64,000 nucleotides of DNA from SUP05 sp964577715 (GCA_964577715.1 CAZOAA010000004.1:1-64000); one strand, 5' to 3'. Numbered from the stretch's first letter, positions 17,426-25,826 are shown. Translations and numbers: made by a program. Notes: generated by a model not told the origin, from the sequence alone.

Positions 17426-18306
17426 CTAATCAGCAAACTCAAAAAGAAATGACTTTTGTTCAACATATGATTGAACTGCGTGATATTTTATTGCGCTCGG
17501 TCATCGCCATATTTGTGATTTTTTTAGGATTATTTCCTTTTGCTAACGAAGTTTATTCTTTTGTAGCTGCACCTATTATTAATACATTGCCCACTGGATC
17601 TAATCTTATTGCTACTGGTGTTATATCTCCTTTTTTAACACCACTAAAAATGTCGCTTATTCTTTCTGTTTATATTGTTATGCCATATTTGCTCTATCAG
17701 ATCTGGTCATTTATTGCGCCTGCACTCTACAAGCATGAAAAACAAATGATCGCACCTTTGGTGATATCGTCAAGCATCTTGTTTTATGCTGGATTGGTAT
17801 TTTCGTTCTATATTGTTTTTCCAGTTATCTTTGGATTTTTATCTAGCGTTGGCCCCGATATTGTTACATTCGCCCCTGATATGCAAAATTATTGGGATTT
17901 TGCACTTAAGGTGTCTTTTGCCTTTGGCGTAGCATTTGAAGTACCAATTGCCACTATTTTACTTATTATGTTTGGTGCAACTACAGTTGAAAATCTTAAG
18001 AAGAATCGCCCTTATGTGATTATTGGTGCTTTTGTATTAGGTATGTTGCTCACGCCACCTGATATTATTTCTCAAACTCTAATCGCTATTCCAATGTGGT
18101 TGTTATTCGAAGCTGGTCTTATTTTTGCGCCTATGTTTAAACGTCAAGAGCGACCAATAGAAGACAACAACCCTACCGATCCTTCACCAGATGACACTCA
18201 TAAGAAGAACAAATCATCAGATGATGAACAAGATTGGGATGATGATGAAGCGGACGCTGAACTAGATAAAATTGATGCTGAGTTTAAAAAACTCGATAAG
18301 GAATAA
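17422..18306 (+). CDS. tatC: Twin-arginine translocase subunit TatC
   Basis: A 294-residue, six-helix membrane protein that recognises twin-arginine signal peptides. Conserved blocks are FVQHMIELRDILLRS near the N-terminus, YQIWSFIAPALYKHEK around residue 94, and the later GMLLTPPDIISQTL. The last 60 or so residues form a cytoplasmic tail very rich in Asp, Glu and Lys, longer than in E. coli TatC. It converges with the ANTAR regulator gene. Confidence 0.95.
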   Translation: MTNQQTQKEMTFVQHMIELRDILLRSVIAIFVIFLGLFPFANEVYSFVAAPIINTLPTGSNLIATGVISPFLTPLKMSLILSVYIVMPYLLYQIWSFIAPALYKHEKQMIAPLVISSSILFYAGLVFSFYIVFPVIFGFLSSVGPDIVTFAPDMQNYWDFALKVSFAFGVAFEVPIATILLIMFGATTVENLKKNRPYVIIGAFVLGMLLTPPDIISQTLIAIPMWLLFEAGLIFAPMFKRQERPIEDNNPTDPSPDDTHKKNKSSDDEQDWDDDEADAELDKIDAEFKKLDKE

Positions 18307-18310
18307 TTAC

Positions 18311-18904
18311 TTATTCTAACAACTCAAAGGCATTAATTACACTTTCAGCCACATCAACAATGCGTTTGTTTTTATCCATAGCCATCTTGCGTAACGACTG
18401 ATAAGCTTCATCTTCATTAATTTCTTTATGCTTCATTAACAAGCCCTTAGCCTTTTCTACAGCTTTTCTTTCTGACAGCTGATTTCTAGTTGCATCTAAT
18501 TCATCTTTAAGCGCCTGAAACTCACGAAAACGTGCCATTGCCACATCAATAATAGGTTGAACTCGGTTTTCTTCAAGACCATCAACAATATAAGCATTAA
18601 CGCCTGACTTGATTGCTGAGCTTGCCATTTCAGAGTTGGACTCTTCGGTAAACATCACAATTGGCTTGGGCTTGGTTTTATTGACATCAGTTAAATTAGC
18701 AAACACTTCACTATCTGGAATATCTGCGTTCACAATAACCACGTCTGCATGTGTCATCTCGTTACTATCTTGCAGGTTAGTACTGTTGTCCATACGACAA
18801 ATAACCTCATGGCCTTTGTCTTGCAGTGCGCGACGTAACATTGCTGATCGACCGGTGTTTTCATCAACTAAGATGATCTTAAGTGCTGTATTCATGAGCG
18901 ACAT
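18311..18904 (-). CDS. ANTAR-domain response regulator, NasT-like antiterminator
   Basis: A 197-residue protein with an N-terminal receiver-like domain (about 8-120), a coiled linker and a C-terminal ANTAR RNA-binding domain (about 140-195: AVEKAKGLLMKHKEINEDEAYQ, then LRKMAMDKNKRIVDVAESVI). ANTAR proteins bind paired hairpins in mRNA leaders and prevent termination. The usual phosphoacceptor Asp is replaced by Asn (VVIVNADIP, residue 59), so activation by phosphorylation is unlikely; NasT proteins are controlled by a partner protein instead, but no NasS homologue lies here. It is downstream of glnK1-amtB1, separated by a terminator. Candidate target hairpins are in the leaders of both glnK genes. 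Confidence 0.9.
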   Translation of the reverse strand: MSLMNTALKIILVDENTGRSAMLRRALQDKGHEVICRMDNSTNLQDSNEMTHADVVIVNADIPDSEVFANLTDVNKTKPKPIVMFTEESNSEMASSAIKSGVNAYIVDGLEENRVQPIIDVAMARFREFQALKDELDATRNQLSERKAVEKAKGLLMKHKEINEDEAYQSLRKMAMDKNKRIVDVAESVINAFELLE

Positions 18905-18972
18905 TTTACCCTGAAATGGCTATGATGTCATATTGCATATTTTCCTAGTGTCACTTTAGGGTTATTGATGCA

Positions 18973-18998
18973 AAAAAAGCCCCCAAAAGGGGGCTTTT
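18973..18998. terminator. Bidirectional intrinsic terminator after amtB1
   Basis: AAAAGCCCCC, an AAAA loop and GGGGGCTTTT form a near-perfect stem with A and T flanks on both sides. It lies between amtB1 and the ANTAR regulator gene, so the regulator probably has its own promoter in 18905-18972. Confidence 0.85.
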
Positions 18999-19026
18999 AA
19001 AACTCAAGAGGGAGTTTTGTTGAAAG

Positions 19027-20238
19027 TTATCTTGTAAACTCAGGATAGGCTTCTAGACCACATTCTGCAATATCAACGCCTTCAGCCTCTTCTTCGGCAG
19101 AAACTCTTATACCCATTACGGATTTCAGCACTAACCATAACACTAATGATGTGCCAAATACCCAAACGAAAATCGTTGCTGCGCCCGCTAATTGACCAGA
19201 GAACGATACGCCTGAATTTGTTAATGGAACTGCTAATAAACCCCATAAGCCAACCACACCATGTACTGAAATTGCACCAACCGGATCATCAATCTTAAAT
19301 ACCTTATCTAAGATATCAATAGAGAACACAACTAACGCACCACCAACAGCACCAATCAATGTTGCCTCTAACGCAGTTGGTGTATCTGGTCCTGCGGTAA
19401 TTGCAACTAGACCTGCTAATGCACCATTGAGTGCCATTGTTAAGTCTGCTTTACCCCATAGTAACTTCACTAAGATAAGTGCGGCAATCACACCACCTGC
19501 TGCTGCTGCATTGGTATTCAAGAATACCATCGCTACTGCATTTGCACTTTCTTTACTAGCCATTGCTAATACTGAACCGCCATTAAAACCAAACCAACCC
19601 ATCCACAGGATAAAAGTACCTAGGGTTGCTAACGGCATGTTTGCACCTGGAATCGCATTAGACGTACCATCTTTATTATACTTACCCTTACGAGCACCTA
19701 GTACAATCACGCCTGCTAAAGCCGCCGCTGCACCAGCCATATGCACAATACCTGAACCAGCAAAGTCAGAAAAACCTAAGTCGCCGAGTACAAATAGACC
19801 GAATACTGATTCGCCATTCCATGTCCATGCACCTTCCATCGGATAGATGATGCCGGTAAAGACAATGGCAAATGCGAAGAATGCAAATAGCTTCATGCGT
19901 TCAGCCACTGCACCAGAAACAATACTCATTGCTGTTGCAACAAATACTACTTGAAAGTAAAAATCAGCTGCGCTTGAATATTTGTCTCCAGCACCACTAA
20001 TACCATCTAACATGATTCCACCACCATACATTAGCTCATAGCCATAAACCATATACATCGTACAAGCAATTGCAAACAAACCAATATTCTTAGTTAGAAT
20101 CTCCGCTGTATTTTTACTTCTAACAAGGCCAGCTTCTAACATTGAGAAGCCTGCCGCCATCCACATTACCAAAGCGCCCATTACTAAAAAGTAAAAGGTA
20201 TCTATGGCAAACTGCATTTCAATAATCGTATTTTCCAT
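19027..20238 (-). CDS. amtB: Ammonium transporter AmtB (copy 1)
   Basis: A 403-residue Amt/Rh-family ammonium channel with eleven expected membrane helices. The twin pore histidines are in GSGIVHMAGA and AISVHGVVGLWG, and GWFGFNGGS and the SMLEAGLVRSKN block are typical. It has no cleavable leader, unlike copy 2. The gene follows glnK1 by nine bases with an AAGGAGG ribosome site, so the PII protein and its target channel are made together. Both sit under a leader with a likely ANTAR-controlled terminator. Confidence 0.95.
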   Translation of the reverse strand: MENTIIEMQFAIDTFYFLVMGALVMWMAAGFSMLEAGLVRSKNTAEILTKNIGLFAIACTMYMVYGYELMYGGGIMLDGISGAGDKYSSAADFYFQVVFVATAMSIVSGAVAERMKLFAFFAFAIVFTGIIYPMEGAWTWNGESVFGLFVLGDLGFSDFAGSGIVHMAGAAAALAGVIVLGARKGKYNKDGTSNAIPGANMPLATLGTFILWMGWFGFNGGSVLAMASKESANAVAMVFLNTNAAAAGGVIAALILVKLLWGKADLTMALNGALAGLVAITAGPDTPTALEATLIGAVGGALVVFSIDILDKVFKIDDPVGAISVHGVVGLWGLLAVPLTNSGVSFSGQLAGAATIFVWVFGTSLVLWLVLKSVMGIRVSAEEEAEGVDIAECGLEAYPEFTR

Positions 20239-20247
20239 GTTTCCTCC

Positions 20248-20592
20248 TTATAGTGCTACTGAGCCAGTTTCGCCCGTACGAATACGAACTACCTGCTCTA
20301 AACTTGAAACGAAGATTTTTCCGTCACCAATTTTTCCATCATCAGATTTAGCTGATGAACTGATTGCTGTAATCACGCCATCTACTTTATCTGCCTCTAT
20401 AGCAATTTCTAATTTAACTTTAGGTAAAAAATCTACCGTGTACTCTGCGCCACGATAAAGCTCTGTATGGCCTTTTTGGCGACCAAAACCTTTTACCTCT
20501 GTTGCCGTAATTCCTGAAACGCCAATTTCAGAAAGGGCTTCTCTCACATCATCAAGCTTAAAAGGCTTAATAACTGCTGTTACCATTTTCAT
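20248..20592 (-). CDS. glnK: Nitrogen regulatory PII protein GlnK (copy 1)
   Basis: A PII-family trimeric signal protein of 114 residues that senses 2-oxoglutarate and ATP/ADP and plugs AmtB. The T-loop GRQKGHTELYRGAEY carries the uridylylatable Tyr, and the C-loop GDGKIFVSSLEQVVRIRTGE is intact. Three ATGs lie in frame at 20598, 20592 and 20586; the second has the best spacing from AAGGAG and gives the usual MKMVTAVIKPF start. The sequence closely resembles copy 2. Confidence 0.95.
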   Translation of the reverse strand: MKMVTAVIKPFKLDDVREALSEIGVSGITATEVKGFGRQKGHTELYRGAEYTVDFLPKVKLEIAIEADKVDGVITAISSSAKSDDGKIGDGKIFVSSLEQVVRIRTGETGSVAL

Positions 20593-20617
20593 TTTCATTT
20601 CTCCTTATTTAAAAACT

Positions 20618-20668
20618 AAAAAGGCCAGTAGTTGTGCTTGTAAAAATTACAAACTTAACTACTGGCCT
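20618..20668 (-). terminator. Intrinsic terminator in the glnK1 leader (attenuator)
   Basis: On the minus strand AGGCCAGTAGTT pairs with AACTACTGGCCT: 12 perfect base pairs, with a smaller hairpin in the loop, followed by a run of T. It lies about 25 bases before the glnK1 start codon, so it would stop transcription before the gene. Its 5' arm overlaps the hairpin at 20660-20679, as expected of an attenuator. Confidence 0.85.
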
Positions 20669-20679
20669 CTATACCATTA
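20660..20679 (-). promoter_or_regulatory. Candidate ANTAR hairpin P2 (antiterminator) of glnK1
   Basis: On the minus strand TAATGGT and GCCAGTA pair, with one A-G mismatch, around the six-base loop ATAGAG, which has A at position 1 and G at position 4 as in known ANTAR-binding hairpins. Bases 20660-20668 also belong to the terminator stem, so this hairpin and the terminator exclude each other. Confidence 0.65.
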
Positions 20680-20683
20680 TTTT

Positions 20684-20700
20684 AGTTCCATCTTGAAACT
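20684..20700 (-). promoter_or_regulatory. Small hairpin directly 5' of the glnK1 antiterminator
   Basis: AGTTTC and GGAACT pair around AAGAT on the minus strand, four bases before the P2 candidate. Its place suits an ANTAR P1 hairpin, but its loop lacks G at position 4, so it fits the rule less well than the hairpin at 20764-20790. Confidence 0.4.
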
Positions 20701-20763
20701 GGCGAAAAAAAACGCTTATTTAACCCTTTATTAAAAAGACCTAAATAAACGTCAATGTTCTGT

Positions 20764-20790
20764 GTTAATTACCCGCCTTTGGGAATCAAC
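20764..20790 (-). promoter_or_regulatory. Candidate ANTAR hairpin P1 of glnK1
   Basis: On the minus strand GTTGATTCCC pairs with GGGTAATTAAC (ten pairs, one bulged T) around the loop AAAGGC, which has A at position 1 and G at position 4. It lies about 85 bases upstream of the P2 candidate, a long linker for this RNA class. Confidence 0.5.
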
Positions 20791-20836
20791 TAAGACAAAT
20801 TATATATATAAAATCAAATTATGCAACTGTTTTTTA

Positions 20837-21772
20837 TTAAGTGTAAATTTTTTCAAAATTTTCTAAAAAATCATCTACCGACAAATAATGATTACCATCA
20901 CACGAAAAACTAAGTCCGACTGTACCATTCATAATATTCAAACTAGCGGTTTTTAAATAAAGATTGTCATCCATAAAACGCATATATTGAAACTTTTCAA
21001 ATACTTGTTTAATCTGGTTTTGCGTAACTTTAGCATTCTCTGGATATGGTTTTTTGGGATACAAAAGAAAAATATTAGGGCTAATTATCTCATCAAGCAC
21101 ATGCACTCGATAATTATACGGCTCATCATAAGTCCATATTGTTGCTCTAGATGATGCATAGTGCAGTTTTAAATGAAACACACCTAATTCACAAAGCAAT
21201 TCAATGGCAATATTATGCACCATATCTACCGACTTATCCATTGCAGATTCAACTCTAGTCTGATTGAACAAATTAGATCTAATTTCAGGATCGCCTTTAA
21301 TCTGACGCCAATCATCTAGACCAAAATCTTGTTTCGGAATTGGCAATTGTTCTAAATCAAGATCTGATACTAGCATTCCCACCATTTCCCCTTTGTTGCA
21401 TATTGCATGAACCGCACTAATACAAGGCTTAAGTGTTGCTACCGAAATATAAGCGTCAGATAAATAAAAAGGTTTATCAAAACTAACAATATCAAAAAAA
21501 GGCCTAGACGATAAATCTTGACCTTGATAATCACTTAAAATTTTATCTTTTGTTACATTTGAACTTAACTGTATTCCACTATGGTCAACTACATAAGCAA
21601 GATTTACATACTCACATTTTTGCATATAGGATTTTAATAAGTCATCCAACATTGCAGTGCCAATTGTTGTATCCATATAGCTATCACATTCTTGTGCGAG
21701 CTGCTTTAAACCACCACCTAATTGATACATTAGGAATTCTTTTTGCCTGGTGATTAATTTAGAGATTTGCAT
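20837..21772 (-). CDS. Cytoplasmic PDC/cache-like sensor domain protein, function unknown
   Basis: A 311-residue protein. Residues about 25-150 resemble a PDC/cache ligand-sensing domain: VNLAYVVDHSGIQLSSN, then SRPFFDIVSFDKPFYLSDAYIS and MVGMLVSDLDLEQL. Such domains are normally extracytoplasmic, yet there is no signal peptide or membrane helix and no attached output domain (no GGDEF, kinase or methyl-accepting part). The C-terminal half is unrecognised. It lies 27 bases after the ligase gene and directly upstream of the glnK1 leader, so it could report a nutrient state; that is only a guess from position. Confidence 0.6.
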   Translation of the reverse strand: MQISKLITRQKEFLMYQLGGGLKQLAQECDSYMDTTIGTAMLDDLLKSYMQKCEYVNLAYVVDHSGIQLSSNVTKDKILSDYQGQDLSSRPFFDIVSFDKPFYLSDAYISVATLKPCISAVHAICNKGEMVGMLVSDLDLEQLPIPKQDFGLDDWRQIKGDPEIRSNLFNQTRVESAMDKSVDMVHNIAIELLCELGVFHLKLHYASSRATIWTYDEPYNYRVHVLDEIISPNIFLLYPKKPYPENAKVTQNQIKQVFEKFQYMRFMDDNLYLKTASLNIMNGTVGLSFSCDGNHYLSVDDFLENFEKIYT

Positions 21773-21799
21773 TTTATTGCGCGCTATTTTTTAAAATTA

Positions 21800-23698
21800 T
21801 CATTTAATCATGCCTAAATACACTGCCTCACTAAGTACCTCGACACCGAATTTTTTAGCACTTTCAATCTTCTTTTGCCCTACTTTTTCCCCAATTACTA
21901 AATAATCAGTTTTAGCACTAACACTGCTAACGACTTGTATTCCAATTGATTTGGCGTATTTTTTCATTTCATCTCTAGAGCTACTCATTTTGCCCGTGAA
22001 AATTATTTTTTTACCGAAAAGGTCGTGAGTAAATTCTTCTAAATATTTTTGCAAAGGGGTTAACTCTAAATTAAAGTGATATTGGCCCAACAAATCAAAC
22101 TCTGATTTGATAGACTTAAGCCCCGTAACAATCATTTGGGCTGTTAACTCTGCAAAGCCATCAATGGCTGATATTTGTTCTAAGTCTAGATTAAAAATCT
22201 CATTAATTGAATAAGATCTAAGCAGATTCTCACAGTTTCCCATGCCTAATCTCACCACACCAAATGCTGCCAAAAAACGCCAATCTTCAACCTGCTCATT
22301 AATTGACCGCTTTAATTGGTTAACTAAATTTACACTAGTTTTATCGCCAAAACCCATGGCAGAAAAATCATCAATACCCAGCGTATAAATTTGGGAAATT
22401 TTACGAATACCGTGCTCATAAAGTTTTTCAATGGTAGCAATGCCAAATCCATCATTATTAGCTAGTATTTTGAAAAAATATTCCATCTTTCCAATCACTT
22501 GTGCTGGACACAAAATGTGATTAACACACATTAAAAAATCAGACTCCCATTCTAAATTTTCACCACAACTTGGGCATTGATCAGGAATTTCAACAGGTGC
22601 TGATTTCAATACTTTATTAATTTTAGGGATGACTAACCCTGATCGCGTCAGCTCAATCACGCTACCTGCGCCTAGGCCTTGTTCTTTAACTAAGCCGTAA
22701 TGATGGCCTGTTGCTCGCATGATTGTTGCACCACTGAGTAATGTTGGCTCTAGCTCTGCTACAGGTGTAATCTTTCCAGTTCGACCAACCTGTGGCGTAA
22801 TAGATAACACCTTAACTTGCGCTTTATCTTTGTTTTCTTTAAATGCAATTTGCCAGCGATGAAACTTTCGATTTGCGCCCATATGGTTTTTTAGATTATC
22901 GTTAACAACCTCAAATACCACGCCATCCACATCAAAATCTACTCTTTGAAGTATATCGCTAACAACTTCAGCAAACCGATTTGTTAACTCATTAACACTA
23001 CCCACCCAAGTAGGCAATTGAACAAAAGGTACAAACAATGCTGCTTTATCTTTAATCGCTTGTTCAGCTTTCTTATCTAGGGCCTTTTCTTTAATTAAGC
23101 TAGCTTGAAAATTACGTGGATACTCAAAATCCTGTGATAGGTGTGATTCAAAATAACTTTTCTTAACTACAATCTCGCCTGCGCCTTGACCACGCTCAGA
23201 ATCGTTATAAACCTGCAAGCCTCGGTCAAAAACACGAGTAATATCACTACCTTTTTTGCCGTCTCCTCGCGTATATAGCCGACTACCATCATCAAACCCA
23301 GCAAAACCATCTAACTTGGGTGTGGCTTTTATTTGAATCAAAGATAGATCTAATTCAATTTCAGTAGCAGATTTTTCTAATCGCTCTATCCACTTACTCA
23401 CCTCATCCCAAGAATAGGCTTTATCAGTAGAAAGCATAATCTCAGGCAATAATACCTTTTCCTCAGAAAAGGCCTGACCTTCTGGCTCAATAGATTGTAA
23501 TAAAGGATGCCCTGGTAGTCTTGCTTTTAATGCAGATAGATAAATAAAATCATAATCTTGATCACTAACAAGTGGTTTGCCGGCTCGATATGCTAAATTA
23601 GCAGTTTGGCAAAACTGTGCCAAGTCATCATCTGATAAATCATCCAGTAAAACCTCTTGCTGGATGATTCGATTAATGATGCTCTGTGATAATGCCAT
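21800..23698 (-). CDS. ligA: Divergent NAD+-dependent DNA ligase (LigA family)
   Basis: A 632-residue ligase with the LigA domain order: NAD-binding Ia segment (YRAGKPLVSDQDYD), adenylation domain with catalytic Lys128 in PKLDG, TRGDGKKGSDIT and VDGVVFEV, OB fold (QVGRTGKITPVAELEP), a four-Cys zinc site (CPSCG and CVNHILCPAQ), helix-hairpin-helix region and C-terminal BRCT (GKKIIFTGKMSS). Several normally fixed residues differ: Thr replaces Glu two before the lysine, the RGE motif reads AGE, and the block after PRN (AAAGSLRQ in E. coli) is not recognisable. It could be the only ligase or a diverged second copy. It follows bamC by eight bases. Confidence 0.85.
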   Translation of the reverse strand: MALSQSIINRIIQQEVLLDDLSDDDLAQFCQTANLAYRAGKPLVSDQDYDFIYLSALKARLPGHPLLQSIEPEGQAFSEEKVLLPEIMLSTDKAYSWDEVSKWIERLEKSATEIELDLSLIQIKATPKLDGFAGFDDGSRLYTRGDGKKGSDITRVFDRGLQVYNDSERGQGAGEIVVKKSYFESHLSQDFEYPRNFQASLIKEKALDKKAEQAIKDKAALFVPFVQLPTWVGSVNELTNRFAEVVSDILQRVDFDVDGVVFEVVNDNLKNHMGANRKFHRWQIAFKENKDKAQVKVLSITPQVGRTGKITPVAELEPTLLSGATIMRATGHHYGLVKEQGLGAGSVIELTRSGLVIPKINKVLKSAPVEIPDQCPSCGENLEWESDFLMCVNHILCPAQVIGKMEYFFKILANNDGFGIATIEKLYEHGIRKISQIYTLGIDDFSAMGFGDKTSVNLVNQLKRSINEQVEDWRFLAAFGVVRLGMGNCENLLRSYSINEIFNLDLEQISAIDGFAELTAQMIVTGLKSIKSEFDLLGQYHFNLELTPLQKYLEEFTHDLFGKKIIFTGKMSSSRDEMKKYAKSIGIQVVSSVSAKTDYLVIGEKVGQKKIESAKKFGVEVLSEAVYLGMIK

Positions 23699-23706
23699 TT
23701 AGGCTA

Positions 23707-24843
23707 TTAAAACTGCTTGGCAATATTTCCTAAGAATTCATGACTAAAGTCAATGGTTGCTTGCTCATTTTCTTCAGATAGATCGTTAAAATAAACTTCA
23801 GTTGTATTTTGGCCTATTTGCTTAACAAGAATCTGAAATGATTTTTTGACTGCATCATCGCCAAACATGCGTGAGAACACTCCTAAATCCTCTGTTCTGG
23901 CAACATTGATATAAAAGCTACCCTCTTTAACATCCTTGTCTTCAATTTCAGTTTCAAGCTGGTCAAGCGCCCAACCTACGTTATCCCAAGTGTCATACTG
24001 ATTTAAAGAGAAAATTAATTTTGCATAACCGCCCACACCTTTGGTCAATTTAACAGTTAACTTCTGCTCTTCTTTAGCGGCAATAATTTTTTCTCTTGCA
24101 ACGGCGTGATCACTGCCCAAAAATGTCATAAGTCGATACAGCATTTCTGTTTCTAGAGCTTGATCTTTAGCGCGAGATTGCCAAATAGTATTTTCATCAT
24201 CGGCACCTGCCTTAGTTATAACCTCTTCCATAGAAGTAAGAGTTAAATAAACTTCAGACTTATTGCCATTATCAGCTGGCTCAATACGAATACGATATTT
24301 ATCAACGATTGGTAGAGCATATCTAGCTTTTAATGCTTTTTTTAACATAGATCGAATAACACCTAAAGATTGATCAGGAATCTCAGGATGATTCTCTAAA
24401 AAATCAGTTTCCATTAAGCCAATTTTTTTATTGGTTTTTTTAATGGTAAAACCATGAGATTTAAAGAAACTCTTAGCCAAACCCCAAACCGAATCAGGCT
24501 TTTTATCGACCACAAGCCAACGCCTCTCACCTAGGCGCTTAACTTCAACATTAGATGGTGTTCTTAAAATGCTTGACGCCTCTTTAATTGCACTATCTTT
24601 CTCAGAAAAACTAATAGTATCCTCCTGAACATTAGACACATATTCACTAAGCTTAAATGCATTTTGAGAACTAGGCTTGGTTAAATCTGGTGGAATCTCT
24701 AATGAAGTAACCGTCTTATCCGAATAATATGCTATATCTCTTTCTCCAAGTCCTACTTGTTTTTCTTTTTCATCATCGCCACCCAATGAAAAACAACCTG
24801 CTAAAGATATTGATAAAAAAATAATTGATAATTTAGCTAACAT
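23707..24843 (-). CDS. bamC: Outer-membrane assembly lipoprotein BamC
   Basis: A 378-residue lipoprotein of the BAM complex that inserts beta-barrels into the outer membrane. The signal peptide ends in the lipobox LAGC. An unstructured segment follows (YYSDKTVTSLEIPPDLTKPSSQ, compare the DLIVPPDL motif of BamC), then two helix-grip domains (RWLVVDKKPDSVW and GVGGYAKLIFSLNQYDTWDNVGWALDQL). It lies directly after dapA, as in E. coli, which supports the call. Confidence 0.88.
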   Translation of the reverse strand: MLAKLSIIFLSISLAGCFSLGGDDEKEKQVGLGERDIAYYSDKTVTSLEIPPDLTKPSSQNAFKLSEYVSNVQEDTISFSEKDSAIKEASSILRTPSNVEVKRLGERRWLVVDKKPDSVWGLAKSFFKSHGFTIKKTNKKIGLMETDFLENHPEIPDQSLGVIRSMLKKALKARYALPIVDKYRIRIEPADNGNKSEVYLTLTSMEEVITKAGADDENTIWQSRAKDQALETEMLYRLMTFLGSDHAVAREKIIAAKEEQKLTVKLTKGVGGYAKLIFSLNQYDTWDNVGWALDQLETEIEDKDVKEGSFYINVARTEDLGVFSRMFGDDAVKKSFQILVKQIGQNTTEVYFNDLSEENEQATIDFSHEFLGNIAKQF

Positions 24844-24845
24844 TT

Positions 24846-25736
24846 TTATATAACTCCCAATGATAATAAATCTTGTTCTAATACAGCTTGCGCTTCTTCT
24901 GAGAGCGTTGTAAGTGGTAAACGAATACCACTACCGCACTTACCCATTTTATGTAATGCCCACTTGACAGGAATTGGATTAGACTCAACAAACAAATGTT
25001 GATGCAGGTCGATCAATGTTGTATTGATTGTTTCTGCTAAGTCTCGATTGTCATCCATAGCAGCATTATAAGCATCTGAGACCACCTTAGGGGCAACATT
25101 TGCACTCACAGAAATACCACCATGACCGCCCATTAGAATAAACTCAACTGCTGTGGCATCATCACCACTATAAAGTAGGAAATCTTGAGGACAGGTATCA
25201 ATCAATTGTTGTGCAACTGATAAATCTCCGGTTGCATCTTTAACGCCGATAATATTGCTAATACTAGACAAGCGCACAACGGTTTCTGGCAATAAGTCTA
25301 CCGCTGTTCTACCTGGCACATTGTACAGAATTTGATCAATATCAACTGCCTCAGCAATAGCCTTATAATGCCGATAAAGCCCCTCTTGAGTTGGTTTATT
25401 GTAATAAGGGGTGACCAAAAGACAAGCATCTGCGCCAATACTTTTGGCGTCCTTAGTTAATTCAATTGCCTCAGTGGTAGAATTAGCACCTGTTCCTGCA
25501 ATAATAGCAATACGTCCTTGTGCAAAATCAATAGTTTTTTGCATTACTTTCACATGTTCTTGATGGTTAAGCGTTGCCGACTCTCCTGTCGTGCCAACAG
25601 AAACAATAGCGTTAGTACCAGATTCAATATGGAAATCAACTAATGACTTAAGCGCGTCAAAATCCACCGATCCATCGTCAAACATTGGTGTAATTAGGGC
25701 TACCATAGAGCCAGTTAAAGGGTGATTAATATGCAT
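24846..25736 (-). CDS. dapA: 4-hydroxy-tetrahydrodipicolinate synthase
   Basis: A 296-residue TIM-barrel aldolase that condenses pyruvate with aspartate semialdehyde, the first committed step to diaminopimelate and lysine. Family motifs are GTTGESATL, the Tyr of YYNKPTQEG, NVPGRTAVDL and the Schiff-base Lys in IIGVKDATGD. It is separated from amtB2 by a terminator and leads dapA-bamC-ligA. With dapE at 28286-29416 it gives two steps of the same pathway in this window. Confidence 0.96.
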   Translation of the reverse strand: MHINHPLTGSMVALITPMFDDGSVDFDALKSLVDFHIESGTNAIVSVGTTGESATLNHQEHVKVMQKTIDFAQGRIAIIAGTGANSTTEAIELTKDAKSIGADACLLVTPYYNKPTQEGLYRHYKAIAEAVDIDQILYNVPGRTAVDLLPETVVRLSSISNIIGVKDATGDLSVAQQLIDTCPQDFLLYSGDDATAVEFILMGGHGGISVSANVAPKVVSDAYNAAMDDNRDLAETINTTLIDLHQHLFVESNPIPVKWALHKMGKCGSGIRLPLTTLSEEAQAVLEQDLLSLGVI

Positions 25737-25771
25737 TTCATAATTATATACGAATCAATTTTGATAAGCGT

Positions 25772-25808
25772 AAAAAAACCCGTTAATAGTCAGACTGTTA
25801 ACGGGTTT
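25772..25808 (-). terminator. Intrinsic terminator after amtB2
   Basis: AAACCCGTTAA and TTAACGGGTTT form an 11-pair stem around an 11-base loop, followed on the minus strand by a T run. It ends the glnK2-amtB2 transcript before dapA. Confidence 0.88.
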
Positions 25809-25826
25809 AATTGGGCTATATTTAAC

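Noticed and set aside
19427..19846. Long plus-strand frame opposite amtB1 (and a similar one opposite amtB2)
   Set aside because: These are shadows of the strongly biased codons of the membrane protein on the other strand.
20684..20700. Hairpin next to P2 as the definite ANTAR P1
   Set aside because: Its loop cannot be drawn as six bases with A1 and G4, so I list it only as a weaker alternative.
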